NCBI GenBank assembly: GCA_025201865.1
Contig: MU602726.1
Span: 1-64,000, forward strand
Source: Ramicandelaber brevisporus
Taxonomy: Eukaryota; Kickxellomycota; Ramicandelaberales; Ramicandelaberaceae
Direction: 5' to 3'
Length of the DNA: 64,000 bases
The notes under the pieces: model-generated
Database searches by the model: none
The model's input: only the letters and a program-made list of their open reading frames with translations
Told to the model about the DNA's origin: nothing
Part shown: piece by piece, positions 48,235 to 58,869 of the stretch
How positions within the stretch are numbered: the first letter of the stretch is position 1
Layout of the letters: the number at the start of each line of letters is the position of its first letter
Translations under genes and position numbers: made by a program

Positions 48235-50428
48235 TGTTGTGGCAATAGAGGCGCACTATTTGCTGTTAAAGGGTGCTTTGAGGGCTGGGAATACCTACAG
48301 AGTACGAGTGGGAGGAAGAAACAGCTACAACGTGCACACAGACAGAGTCGCGATGAGAGTTGACTTCAAGATTTGTGCGAGGTAATCTACCCATCAACCA
48401 CCTGCAAGTTGCAGAGAACGAGAAAACAAAGTAAAGAAGAAATAAAGCGAATAGAGAGGAAGCTGTTTGTTTTATTTTTTTATTTGCCAAGTTTGACCAG
48501 CTGAGCCGGAGGGGGAAGGTTGACTGCGTAAAAGTTGTATGAAAGAAAGAGTGGTCTTACTTGTGGAAACTGTGTATTTCGTTTTGTTTCTGTTTTTTTT
48601 GTCTGTGTCTCAATGCTGCTGTACACTGATGCAAGGAGGTCTCGAAGATTCCGCGCTTCACTGGATATTTCCTACACAAACGAGTGCTCCATTCAAAGAA
48701 AGCCATCCTTTACCATTGCTACTACCTCGATAGCTGTCGAGCTCCATGTCTTCGCATTGAAAACGGCAAACATAGAGTGTTAAGCGCCAAGTACCATGCT
48801 TAAGACTAGAGTACTTAACTCGGTTACTTCTGACTGGAGTTTAAAATGACATTTGGCTCAATTATTGTACCTTAACTGCTATGTAACACGCCATATCTAA
48901 CTAAACCACCTTTGTTCTTTTAGTCTTAGAACAATACAAAGAATTTAAAACACCAGTGGCTTTGACGTGGAGATGGTGCAAATCGGTAAGAACTCAATAC
49001 AGCAAAACGTGTTCAGATCAGGTTGCTTTTTTTTCTGCTTTCACTTGCAATTTACTCACACTTATCTACGTAAGTAAAATTTGTACACTACACCTCTTTC
49101 CAGATGTTCCGCGGTGAACATACTGGACTCTTATGAAGTAAATGGCGAATCTTCTCCCCTCTTTCTTTATCCATGATCATGCCATCTGTCTCCCAGTTAA
49201 CAATGTTTCAAAGAATCTGTGCTGATTTATAGCTATTCTCACTCTAAAGTAATCCTGTGGTATGTAAAGCCCATTCCTAGTTTAGATGAAGAAACACACT
49301 TGGCTACTATTGAACAATAAACCATGTGCAAGTGTTCCAATTTTGGTTGAAACGCATCTTCTTATATTCAACTTTATTTACACTGAATGTTCCTCAATCG
49401 GGGACAATCTCCAGCACTCCAAACACACGTATATATATGTTCAAATAGATCCACCTAGACTGCAGTTTCAATATCCTCATTGAGGAAGAGTTAGGTGGTT
49501 GTTAGAAAGTAAACGTTGAAGCAAAAAATAAATTCCAAAATTCCAAAGTTCCAAAATTCCAAAATTAAATTAAATTTGACACAGCGTGCCGGTTTAAAAA
49601 AAAAAACAATAAAAGCGAGTTTTATTTTTTTTCATACACAGAGTGAAGGCAGAGTTTTGTTGGTGCATCGAGGCGGTGATGATCCTTCTCTTTCCTCAAG
49701 ATCCACAAACCCGCTTCACTGCAGATCTAGCCCTGAAAAAGACGACAATCTAGAAACGTATGTTGCATCAGCCTCCCCAACTCTCGGACTCCACTCCACT
49801 TCATTACCACCATCGTAATGAGAAGATAAAACTGGCGCACTGTTTGCCGGAATACATTTGACTTTACTGTCGTGTGTTCTGGCTCGGGAAGGCGTGGAAT
49901 GGTCTCTGGCTGGATTTTTCTCTCCGCAAAAAGCCGCCTTGCACCATACCCACCCTTCCTCAGTCAGTGGTCATGCGCTGCGTTCCAGCTTGTCCGAACT
50001 ATACTCTTTCCTCTCTTCCCATCGACTAGCTGGCTAGCTAGCTGGCTAGGGGAAGTATAGTTTGGATAAATGGACGCGTTAAGATGGCGCAGTGGACACT
50101 CGGCTCATTTCCATCCAACAAATACTCTTTTTTGTTGCCTGGAGATGACACCCGTTTGTACCAACTTGATCACGATGTTATATGGCCCAGTATCATTTTT
50201 CACTGACATTGATATATATGCCTGACTATGCCTCGTGCCGACTTTACGTTCGCTCGGTCGCTCACTCACTCGCACGCATACCATCATCATTGATATTACT
50301 ATTACTACTATTGTTATTATTACTATTGCTGCTGTTGGTTTGTGATTTGCTGCTGTGATTGTGATTCTGCTTCTTGAATTTGTTTTTTGTTTTTTGTTTT
50401 GTCTTGTAATATTTACAGCTATATCAAA
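48235..50428. other. 2.2-kb gene-poor region
   Basis: This is the largest stretch without a supported gene. Visible items are TTCCAAAAT repeats (49530-49565), GTAAGA/GTAAGT splice-donor-like words (48986, 49070), a hairpin at 49993-50066, an A-box-like word at 50084 and a polypyrimidine tract ending in TTTACAG just before uS8. Open frames at 48535-48783, 49286-49483, 49516-49818 and 49872-50060 show no family features and are not called. Confidence 0.5.
49993..50066. repeat. Hairpin with tandem CTAGCTGGCTAG in the loop
   Basis: Arms TCCGAACTATACT (49993-50005) and AGTATAGTTTGGA (50054-50066) pair over 13 bp with one G-U. The loop holds CTAGCTGGCTAG twice in exact tandem (50026-50049), each unit itself an inverted repeat with a TG centre. 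Confidence 0.75.
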
Positions 50429-50821
50429 ATGGTCCGCATCTCCGTCCTCAACGACTGCCTCAAGAGCATCAACAACGCCGAGAAGAAGGGCAAGCGCCAG
50501 GTTCTGATCCGCCCATCTTCCAAGGTCATCATCAAGTTCCTTTCCCTCATGCAGCAGAAGGGTTACATTGGTGAGTTCGAGGAGGTTGATGACCACCGCT
50601 CTGGCAAGATTGTTGTCCAGCTCAACGGTCGCATCAACAAGTGCGGTGTCATCTCCCCACGTTTCAACGTCAAGCTGAACCGCATTGAGGAGTGGGTCAA
50701 CTACCTGCTTCCAGCTCGTCAGTTCGGCCACATCGTCCTGACCACCTCGTCTGGCATCATGGACCACGAGGAGGCTCGTCGCAAGAAGGTTGCTGGTAAG
50801 ATTCTCGGCTACTTCTATTAA
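50429..50821 (+). CDS. RPS22: 40S ribosomal protein S22/S15a (uS8)
   Basis: This is a cytosolic small-subunit ribosomal protein of 130 residues, exactly the family length. It begins [20 protein letters not shown] and ends [11 protein letters not shown], with the conserved [20 protein letters not shown] and [20 protein letters not shown]. There is no intron in the coding region. The ATG is preceded, 10 bases away, by a long T-rich tract ending TTTACAG, which looks like a 3' splice site, so a 5'-UTR intron is possible. Codon use is strongly C-ending, as in eL18 and eL30. Confidence 0.98.
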   Translation: MVRISVLNDCLKSINNAEKKGKRQVLIRPSSKVIIKFLSLMQQKGYIGEFEEVDDHRSGKIVVQLNGRINKCGVISPRFNVKLNRIEEWVNYLLPARQFGHIVLTTSSGIMDHEEARRKKVAGKILGYFY

Positions 50822-51142
50822 AACACAAAAGCCCAAACCCAAACCAATTGTTTTAATACATTGTTCTGGTTACAAATACTCGATGATGGTGTATGCTCCA
50901 TACTCACTAGAGGGATGCACTAGAAGACGGATGGGGAGGAAGGAAGATGTCAGAGCGAATTAGTCTCCAAGTGTGAGGATTGTGACTTGTTGTCATTCGC
51001 AATGCCTTCTCTGTTTTATTTACGACTGCAAACAACACATCTTTTTTGACTCGAAATAATAATCAGCAATCGCGACAGCGACAGCAACAGTAGCAACGGC
51101 AACAGCAGCGACAGTAGTAGCAGTAGAAGCAGCAGTGGCACG

Positions 51143-52072
51143 ATGGTATCCAAGCGAACACAACAGCCGTGGCAGCCATACATAGACCGGGCAGTGATTG
51201 ATGGTGTGTCTAAAGAGCTACTCTCCAACCTACCTTCTCGCAGCAGCAGCAATATACAGTCAAAACCACGATCTGTTGACGGAACGCCTATCACTCACAA
51301 CAACAACAGCCCACGGCCGCCTCTCGATGGAGCATCACCAAGCACACCAAGAGACCGCAGCGACACTAGCGATAACTGGTTTGAAAAGACAATGCTGAAA
51401 CATGTTCGGTCAAACATGAGCTATCCACAGCGAGCGTATTGGGATAGTGAGATGACAATGTTGTTCTGTAAAGCAAACCGATTCCCCATAGTGGTCTACA
51501 CATATGGGGTTAACATGTTCGGTCAAACAACAATGCTGAAACATGTTCGGTCAAACATGAGCTATCCACAGCGAGCGTATTGGGATAGTGAGATGACAAT
51601 GTTGTTCTGTAAAGCAAACCGATTCCCCATAGTGGTCTACACAGCTGCAATGAGAATATATCACCGATACTACATGATGCGTGGCAAGGGATATCAGGTG
51701 CCAGCAATTGGATCGGATTCCGGACTATCGATTGTTGTGGGATGCATGTACTTGGGGAGCAAAATTGAAGAATGCGTGAGAAGAAGCGGCGATGTAGTCC
51801 ATGATGTTTATAGAGTTATTGCAGACATTGATAATGGTGGAACTGGATCTGTTTTAATCAAAGATGGTGACTATTACACACCCAATGGAGTAGACACTAT
51901 CGCATTGAATTCAGCACAATTGCAAGCAGCAGAGAGTTTAAGATCGTATTTGACAGCTTGTGAACAAACTCTACTGGAAACGATGCATTTCGAATTTGAT
52001 TCCTTCAGACCTCATGAACTGCTCATTAAATTCATCAAGCATTTACCTCTCGCTCAACAGCAACAGCAACAA

Positions 52073-52103
<31 letters not shown>

Positions 52104-52429
52104 AGCAGCAACAACATGACAGTGACTCTAACTTACCCATATTGAGCTCCAGTGAAGTTAAGGAATTGGCACGCAGAGCATATGACATTGTTACAGAAGC
52201 CCATCGCACCCCAATTGTCCTATCCATGCCCAACCACAGTATCGTTGCAGCATGTATAGTGTTAGCAGCAATGGAGCTGTATTCGAATGAATTGGAAGGA
52301 CCGATTGACAATCCATGGTTGAAAGCAGATGGAGATACAGTTAGTTGGTATGTAACTCTAGGCACCAATATATTTGACTTGGACTATGGCCTATTTTACC
52401 TAAAGTCATTCTTTGATGCACAGGTATAA
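51143..52429 (+). CDS. CTK2: Cyclin, CTK2 / cyclin K-like, with internal duplication
   Basis: This 428-residue protein has two cyclin-fold halves. The first includes FPIVVYTAAMRIYHRYYMMR and IVVGCMYLGSKIEECVRRSG; the second includes CEQTLLETMHFEFDSFRPHE and LSMPNHSIVAACIVLAAMEL. The PxxSI pattern and late helices resemble Ctk2, the cyclin subunit of CTDK-I, so it may partner the CTK3-like protein encoded at 33.1 kb; cyclin K/L/T-like identity is the alternative. Residues 83-120 and 130-167 are identical copies of a 38-residue segment at the start of the cyclin box, from a 141-bp in-frame duplication. A poly-Gln run of about 22 interrupts the second fold. ESA1 follows on the same strand 169 bp later. 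Confidence 0.75.
51389..51643 (+). repeat. Tandem in-frame duplication, 114-bp identical copies 141 bp apart
   Basis: 51389-51502 and 51530-51643 read identically. The 27-bp spacer (51503-51529) contains a third copy of an 18-bp piece of the unit (51512-51529) and a TATGGGG that is the inverse of CCCCATA at the end of copy 1. Total shift is 47 codons, so the frame is kept. Confidence 0.93.
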
Positions 52430-52598
52430 ACGTTGAACTCTACTATCATTATCTCTTTTGTTTTTGTTTTTGTTTTTGTTTTTGTTGTTTTTGTTCTCTT
52501 TTGCTTTCTTTTTTCTTTTTTCTTTCTTTTTTTGACTTGACAATTGTAAATTTTATTGTTGTTGTTGTTGTTATTGTTATTGTTCTTCCTCTGTCGCG

Positions 52599-54740
52599 AT
52601 GGGAACACATCAGTCAGCATCGCCAGCAGCTGGAGGCAGCTTGCTGCCAGTTGGAAGCGATTCCTCTCAAGTTTCAGCATCAGCTCCACCATCAACCTCC
52701 ATTTCGGCAATTGTTAGTTCACAGATTGTAGTTGGGTGTCGAGTGCATGTCTTTAAAGACAACGAGAGTCGATACGCTGAAGTGCTATCTGTTCGTACAA
52801 AGCTGGCCCGGAGTAGCAACAGAAACAAATCACAATCGAACAATGGTAACAATGAAGGCGTAGATTCATCAAGCGGAGGACGTACTCTAATTAGAGAATA
52901 CTATGTACATTATATACACTTCAATAAACGATTAGATGAATGGATTGACATTAGCAGAATCGATGCCTCTCATCCAATTGAACGTCCAAAAACTCAAGAG
53001 GAAGTTGAGGCAGAAAAACATCAAAACAAACAGCAGCAGCAACAACAGCAACAGCAACAGCAACAAGGAGGCTCATTGGATGATAGGACAACTGCCTCAG
53101 GCGGACGCACAGGCGGCAGCAGCAGCAGATCCCGCCCAGGCCGGTCATCAGCATCAAGAAACCGCAAAGGAGCTACCAGCGTTACGACGGACATTGCCGC
53201 ATCTGCAGTGTCAGTCGGAATGTCAGCTATACTGGGAGATGCAGTCAGTGCAACAACAGAGAGCGCATTGGGAATGAGTGCAAGTGTTGTGGGAGATGAT
53301 CCATTTGGCAGTGTATTGACAGCGACTGGTGCAACTGCATTGGATGATGATGAGTCAGCGATGCTTAGTTTAATGGACTTGGATGATAAAACACCTGCAC
53401 TGCAAGACAAGCAATCAAAGAAGCACACAAGACGCCGCAGCACTCTAAATAGAAGCTTACTTGCAGAGGATGATGAGGATGATGAGGATGACAAAATGGA
53501 CATCGATAGTCAAGATGAAGATGAAGAGGACGCAGGCATGTCAGGAAGCGATTCAGACGTTGGAATGAGAGACTCTAACGACGATTTATCCGATAATGAT
53601 AACTCACGCACTAGTCATATGCGTAATAGAAGACTCTCTCGTAAGCGTCGTGCGGATACTGAAGAATTAGATGGGCAAACACCAGGGCCCGATTCACAAG
53701 CTGAAATTGATATGAAACAGCAACAGCAACAGCAACAGCAGCAGCAGCAGAAGAAGCAGCAGCAGCAGTCAATTCCAAGCGTTCTCGATAGTAGCGGAGT
53801 CTTTTCAAAGAAGAAGGAAATTGAGAAACTGCGTACATCTGGATCAATGACTCAGTCTGTTAATGAGATTTCTCGAGTCAAGAACTTGGACAGAATTCAA
53901 TTTGGAAGACATGAGTTTGAGGCCTGGTATTTTTCACCCTATCCTCCTGAACTAACTGCTGCTGATCTGGTTTATATTTGTGAATTCTGCTTAATGTACT
54001 ATGGCTCTCAGAAACAATTTGAGCGCCATCGCATTAAATGCACTCTGCGCCATCCTCCAGGAAATGAAATCTATAGAGATGGAAGTCTATCATTCTTTGA
54101 AATTGATGGCCGCAAACAGCGTACCTATTGTCGCAATCTATGCCTATTATCTAAGCTGCTCTTGGACCATAAAACATTGTATTATGATGTCGATCCATTC
54201 TTGTTTTACATTATGGCCGAGACTGATGAATATGGAAGCCACATGATTGGTTACTTTTCTAAAGAGAAAGAGTCTGCGGAAAACTATAATCTGGCCTGTA
54301 TTTTAACTCTCCCACAGTATCAACGCATGGGCTATGGTCGACTGTTAATTGCCTTCTCCTATGCACTCTCTCGCCGTGAGCGCCGCATTGGCAGTCCCGA
54401 GAAGCCACTCTCTGATTTGGGATTACTGTCATATCGTGCATACTGGTCTGAGGTGCTGATTGAGAAGCTGCTCAATATGCGTCGCAATCCAAATGGCACT
54501 TCTCTAGTGTCAATTGAAGAGCTCAGCAATGAGACATGTTTTACTCCGCAAGACATCATCCACACTTTACAGACTCTGGATGCTCTCAAGTACTATCGCA
54601 GCCAGCACATTATCTGTTTGTCAGATTCAGTGATTGAGGCTTTTGAAAAGTCAAACCGAAAGCGCCGCCGTGTCATTAATGAACAGCTGCTAGATTGGAA
54701 GCCGCCACAATTTAGTGCCTCTGAACTTCGCTACCTTTAA
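52599..54740 (+). CDS. ESA1: MYST histone acetyltransferase Esa1/Tip60
   Basis: Esa1 is the catalytic subunit of NuA4, acetylating histone H4 and H2A. The N-terminal chromo-barrel (about 43-122) is recognisable as [20 protein letters not shown] and [20 protein letters not shown], but is split by about 30 Ser/Asn-rich residues. The MYST domain (about 428-705) has a C2HC zinc finger ([20 protein letters not shown], next residue Cys), [17 protein letters not shown] with the autoacetylated Lys, catalytic Cys567 (LACILTLP), the acetyl-CoA loop QRMGYGRLL, and catalytic Glu601 ([11 protein letters not shown]). At 713 residues it is much longer than yeast Esa1 (445), owing to a disordered acidic/poly-Gln linker at 125-425. 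Confidence 0.96.
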   Translation: MGTHQSASPAAGGSLLPVGSDSSQVSASAPPSTSISAIVSSQIVVGCRVHVFKDNESRYAEVLSVRTKLARSSNRNKSQSNNGNNEGVDSSSGGRTLIREYYVHYIHFNKRLDEWIDISRIDASHPIERPKTQEEVEAEKHQNKQQQQQQQQQQQQGGSLDDRTTASGGRTGGSSSRSRPGRSSASRNRKGATSVTTDIAASAVSVGMSAILGDAVSATTESALGMSASVVGDDPFGSVLTATGATALDDDESAMLSLMDLDDKTPALQDKQSKKHTRRRSTLNRSLLAEDDEDDEDDKMDIDSQDEDEEDAGMSGSDSDVGMRDSNDDLSDNDNSRTSHMRNRRLSRKRRADTEELDGQTPGPDSQAEIDMKQQQQQQQQQQQKKQQQQSIPSVLDSSGVFSKKKEIEKLRTSGSMTQSVNEISRVKNLDRIQFGRHEFEAWYFSPYPPELTAADLVYICEFCLMYYGSQKQFERHRIKCTLRHPPGNEIYRDGSLSFFEIDGRKQRTYCRNLCLLSKLLLDHKTLYYDVDPFLFYIMAETDEYGSHMIGYFSKEKESAENYNLACILTLPQYQRMGYGRLLIAFSYALSRRERRIGSPEKPLSDLGLLSYRAYWSEVLIEKLLNMRRNPNGTSLVSIEELSNETCFTPQDIIHTLQTLDALKYYRSQHIICLSDSVIEAFEKSNRKRRRVINEQLLDWKPPQFSASELRYL

Positions 54741-54887
54741 GTATATTAAACTATTGAATGTCTTCTTCTAACAAAAAGGCTATTTAATCATGAAAGAGAA
54801 AAGGAGAGGGAGGAGAATAGAGAATGTAGAACATAAAATGTAGAGTGTAGAATTCAGAATGCAGAGTGTAAAATTCAACAAAAAAAA

Positions 54888-57557
54888 TTATGCATTAATA
54901 ACACTAGGATGAAATAAGGATATCGGAACAGCTACTGCAGTTTGATTACTACTTGCACTTGCTGTGCGACATGTTGTGTCAACTGCAGAAGTATTGCTTC
55001 GACCACGACCAGTTACAGTTCGAAGCAATCCCTTGAGATGTCGACGAATGCCGCCACCACCGCCGCCACTGCTTCCATTGCTGCCAACTGGGTGCGCCGG
55101 GACAACCTCATTGATGCCCAGACTCTTCTCTGGCTGATAATTATGCAGCTTTTCGTCACTTGGCAGCGGCTCGTCAATGTTGATGGCTGGAGCTGATGTG
55201 CGTCGAAGGTGGCGTTTGTGATCAGCTGCACTGACTTGGCCGCTGACGGCATTGTTCGGAACCAGAGCACGTCTAAGAGCGCGAATAATGTGCGCAGCCA
55301 GGGGCAAATTCCGAATTCGACTCAGTGGGCCAGAAGATGATGAATCACATGGCACTGCCGCCGCCGACTCGCTCTCTGGATTCGAGCTCAGCTCCAAATC
55401 TGCATGCTGGTGCGGCTGAAGAGATGTACTGCGTCTTGCTGCTTGCGCTGTTGAGTTTTCTGCTACAACTATACCGCCAGGTGCTGGAGTCGTGTCTGAT
55501 CTGTTTCTAAGTGGACGTTTGGCGGGTTTCAAACTGAATGACAGCGTGCGCCGACCAAACGGTTTGATGCTGAATGGCTGAGATGGCGGCGGAGGTGGAG
55601 GTGATCGTAATCGATTCTGATGCAATTCGCCATTAGTGTGTGCAGACTCGAGATTGATGAACTGAACATCACCATGCGTGCTGTGGCGGTTACTGCCACC
55701 ATTGGCAAATATTGATGTCACTGCACGAGATCTTGGGCCAGGTTGATTAGTGTTCGAAGAACTGCTGCCCTTTGTATTGCTAGAGCCACTGATCATGCCA
55801 GCAATCGATTCCATTGTTGCGCTAAGTTTGCTGCGCGCATCCCGCCCGTTTGGATACGACAGCGATCGACTACGACCGCGAATAGAACCAGTTGGTATAA
55901 CATGCTCGGTGCCGGAAGTTAGACCAAGTGACAAAACTGAGAGTGAGTTGCTAGGCGCATTGTCTCCTTGAGTGCTAATGTTGCTCGTCAATGCCAAAAT
56001 CGCATCCTGTGAATCACTTGTTCCATTACTGCCATTATCAATCAACCCCAGTTCTGAAGGACGAACTGAGCTACCTGCAACCAACACGGACTGCGGTCGT
56101 GTTTGATCGCCATCCTGCCGAGTTTGGCTGAACATTGACATTGTAGTTTGAGTAACCAACGCTTCCAAGCTGTCGATTCGATGCCACAGCTGTGCACTGT
56201 CATTTTGGATTCTGTCGACCAGCTCATCCTTCTGCTGAACAATTGTGCGCAATGCTTTTGTAGCTTCGCGAGAATGCAACAATTCGCGCTCCAGTGCCAG
56301 GTTTTGACTCGCCAAGTACTTGTTCTCCATATCGAGCTGAATCAGGCGAGCTGACCATTGCTGTTGCAAGAGGACCAGCGCATCAGTTGTACTCAAGCGT
56401 TTGTTGGCAGAATTGGTACTGGTTGTGTTCACACTCACTGTACGACCACAGCTTGTCGATGGAGCGACTGTGGGAAGCTGCTGTACTCCATATGGTAGCC
56501 GTCGCTGCTGCTGCTGCTGCTGCTGTTGCTCAGGGGAAAGATCAGCTGTCAACGATGGTGATTGTGGAAGTGAGAACAATGGCGGCTGAGATGCTGCCAG
56601 AACACGGGTAGTTTCAGGATCCCACGGAATTGTGCCACCTGGCTCATGCGCTGTTGAATGTTGTTGTAATTGGACATTATCCTGGCCTGGCTCGTCTGGT
56701 CTGGTTTCTTCCTGTGCTGCTGTTGCTGCTGCTGCCGCCGGCTGAACACCAAGTGCCGTCTCAACCGTTAATGTGCTCGCTATTGAACTCTTGAAGCTTA
56801 TATGACTGTTGTCGCTATCAACTAATGCCGGAGTTGAGGATGAAATCCGTACAATGTCGTTACCCTCACCAGCAGCCGAGATGCTCAGTGCAACATCTGG
56901 CCATCCAGATTGTACATGTAACAGGGATGTAGAATGCATCATTTGCAATCCGATGGAGTCCAATGCTGGTTGCGAGGGTGGAGGTGGAGGCGGTGGTATA
57001 GATAGCTGCTGTTGAGCTTGGTGATCGTGTTGAGTTGCATACAATGTGCCATCGACAACTGACATTCGACGTGCATATCCAATCTGCGATCTTTCACTGG
57101 CAAAAGACATATCAATGTCATCATCATCCTGTGTCGCCAAAGACTCGGCAGCAAATGCACTTTGGTAGGAACCTGTTGGCATGATCTGTAGAGCCTCGGT
57201 TGCTGCCATGATATCGAAATCCGACTGCAAGCCATTCGAGTGTTTCCGTGCAGTCTGATCCGTCAGTACACCGCATGATTGAGTGGCTAGCCGTGGCTGA
57301 TATGTAACAGGAGCGCAATATTGGCCAATATCGCTTGCTGATGCTGACACACGAACAATGTTAGAAGTGAAATGATCGTTGACAAGCTGTGGAGGGAGTG
57401 GATTCAGTGATACAGTGTCGGGTACTGTTGTTGTTGACGTTGCTGTAGCCGGGGCGTCATTTGTGGCGAGCACCACGTTTGCAGACGGCGAAGCTTCAAC
57501 TGAAGGGATGACTGGCGACGCTGGTGATGGATACTGAGGTGACTGTTGGATATCCAT
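54888..57557 (-). CDS. Large low-complexity protein with a coiled coil, unknown function
   Basis: This 889-residue protein is mostly Ser/Thr/Gln/Pro-rich. Its one clear ordered part is a leucine-zipper-like coiled coil at about 393-470 (ALVLLQQQWSARLIQLDMEN, then LALERELLHSREATKALRTI). An earlier normal-complexity patch holds GTIPWDPETTRVLAASQPPL (308-327). The last 200 residues are basic, with RRTLSFSLKPAKRPLRNRSD and IIRALRRALVP. Short poly-Pro (188-194) and poly-Gln (344-351) runs occur. There is no signal peptide, membrane segment or catalytic motif. It may be a dimerising scaffold or regulator. It converges with ESA1. Confidence 0.78.
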   Translation of the reverse strand: MDIQQSPQYPSPASPVIPSVEASPSANVVLATNDAPATATSTTTVPDTVSLNPLPPQLVNDHFTSNIVRVSASASDIGQYCAPVTYQPRLATQSCGVLTDQTARKHSNGLQSDFDIMAATEALQIMPTGSYQSAFAAESLATQDDDDIDMSFASERSQIGYARRMSVVDGTLYATQHDHQAQQQLSIPPPPPPPSQPALDSIGLQMMHSTSLLHVQSGWPDVALSISAAGEGNDIVRISSSTPALVDSDNSHISFKSSIASTLTVETALGVQPAAAAATAAQEETRPDEPGQDNVQLQQHSTAHEPGGTIPWDPETTRVLAASQPPLFSLPQSPSLTADLSPEQQQQQQQQRRLPYGVQQLPTVAPSTSCGRTVSVNTTSTNSANKRLSTTDALVLLQQQWSARLIQLDMENKYLASQNLALERELLHSREATKALRTIVQQKDELVDRIQNDSAQLWHRIDSLEALVTQTTMSMFSQTRQDGDQTRPQSVLVAGSSVRPSELGLIDNGSNGTSDSQDAILALTSNISTQGDNAPSNSLSVLSLGLTSGTEHVIPTGSIRGRSRSLSYPNGRDARSKLSATMESIAGMISGSSNTKGSSSSNTNQPGPRSRAVTSIFANGGSNRHSTHGDVQFINLESAHTNGELHQNRLRSPPPPPPSQPFSIKPFGRRTLSFSLKPAKRPLRNRSDTTPAPGGIVVAENSTAQAARRSTSLQPHQHADLELSSNPESESAAAVPCDSSSSGPLSRIRNLPLAAHIIRALRRALVPNNAVSGQVSAADHKRHLRRTSAPAINIDEPLPSDEKLHNYQPEKSLGINEVVPAHPVGSNGSSGGGGGGIRRHLKGLLRTVTGRGRSNTSAVDTTCRTASASSNQTAVAVPISLFHPSVINA

Positions 57558-58491
57558 TTTTCAGTGCAAACTGCAAAGATTCAGACAATGAGGTATACCA
57601 CAATCGTAACCGCAACCGCAACCACAGCGACAAGAAACGAAACGACAAGAACGATTACAAAAAAGTACGATTACAAAAGTACGATTACAAGAAACGAAAT
57701 AGTAAACAACGAAAGTCAGCAAAGTGGGAGGGTGTGTCGCGGCTTGGTAGTTCAAACGAGATACAACAGTAACTGTAACAACGACAACAAAAAACGTGAT
57801 ATTTGAGAGTGAACGCGTGAGTAACAGGTGATGGTCGTTTATTGTTGTGGTATGTGTGGTGTGTGCTCGTGTTCTGCTAATAGTGGGTGTGAAGCCGCTT
57901 GATAAAGGAGTAACCGGAAAGGGGGAGGGAGAAAAAAGAAGGTGAAGGTGAAGGGAGATGCGACAATATATGATAATAAAATGGCAGGTCGCAACTTGCA
58001 CAAAAGGAGGGATTTACAAGTTGATAGTTAGAGAAATAATGAAGAAGAAAAAAACAGTGAGGTAGAGATAGAGAGAGAAGAGAGAAGACAGAAGACAGAA
58101 GACAGAGTGCAGAAGACAGAGATTGAACTGTTTGGTGATCCTGCAGTAGTGAATCCGCAAGGCTGGAGCAGCTCATGATGTGCTCATTCATTCAGTCGAT
58201 AGTAAAACAAAAACGAAAATAGTACAGTGAGTGGTGGATGGAAGGATACACGAGCGTGAGAATAAGGAACATACACATATACTTGTAATTCAAAGCCGAT
58301 CTCGCACGCCGTTTGTTCACAACAATGAACAGCGTGGGATTGGACACGGATCAGCCAAAGGTTGTGTTGCTAAACTCTTTACACTGAGAGCACTGCTATT
58401 GTAATTCTCGGGCTGACGGACACTCTGTTGTAGCATGGAGCGTGCAGAATACAGTTTATCCATCATTCCACGCTAGGATTGATTGATGAAA

Positions 58492-58531
58492 GGATGACCG
58501 GATGGATGACCGGATGGATTGATGACCGGAT
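58492..58531. repeat. GGATGACCGGAT tandem repeat
   Basis: Two exact 12-bp units (58492-58503, 58504-58515) are followed by a third with a 4-base insertion (to 58531), about 440 bp upstream of eL30. Confidence 0.85.
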
Positions 58532-58869
58532 GGGCAGATGGCAGATTGTTTCCTTTTGATTTGCATCTGTGCTCCGGATCATCATTAACATGTCTTTCGG
58601 TTTATGGGAGAAAGGGAGGATGTTCCAATATAATAGACGTAAACATCCAATCAGTAGGCAGCGATCAACTAATGGACAAGTATCCGCTAGTAGGCAGTTA
58701 ATAATGTGTGCGTGTATTAATTTTTGTTTTTATTTTTATTTTCTTGGTTTGTTTTCTATTTTTCTTCTAATTTTTTTTTTTGGCTGTGCGGCGGCTGAGC
58801 ACGTGCACAATATTATTTTAAATTTTGGTTGCGGTCGAGATCAGCGTTTTGACCTTACCAAACCACCAG

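Noticed and set aside
48535-48783. 82-codon open frame with an apparent hydrophobic start
   Set aside because: The hydrophobic part comes from a T-rich tract, with no conserved motif, and an overlapping frame looks equally open.
49674-49736. Possible box C/D snoRNA (GTGATGA ... CTGA)
   Set aside because: No terminal stem joins the two boxes and no internal C'/D' pair or rRNA guide could be recognised.
50105-50842. 245-codon open frame antisense to uS8
   Set aside because: Same codon-bias effect over uS8, extended through leader repeats; no recognisable product.
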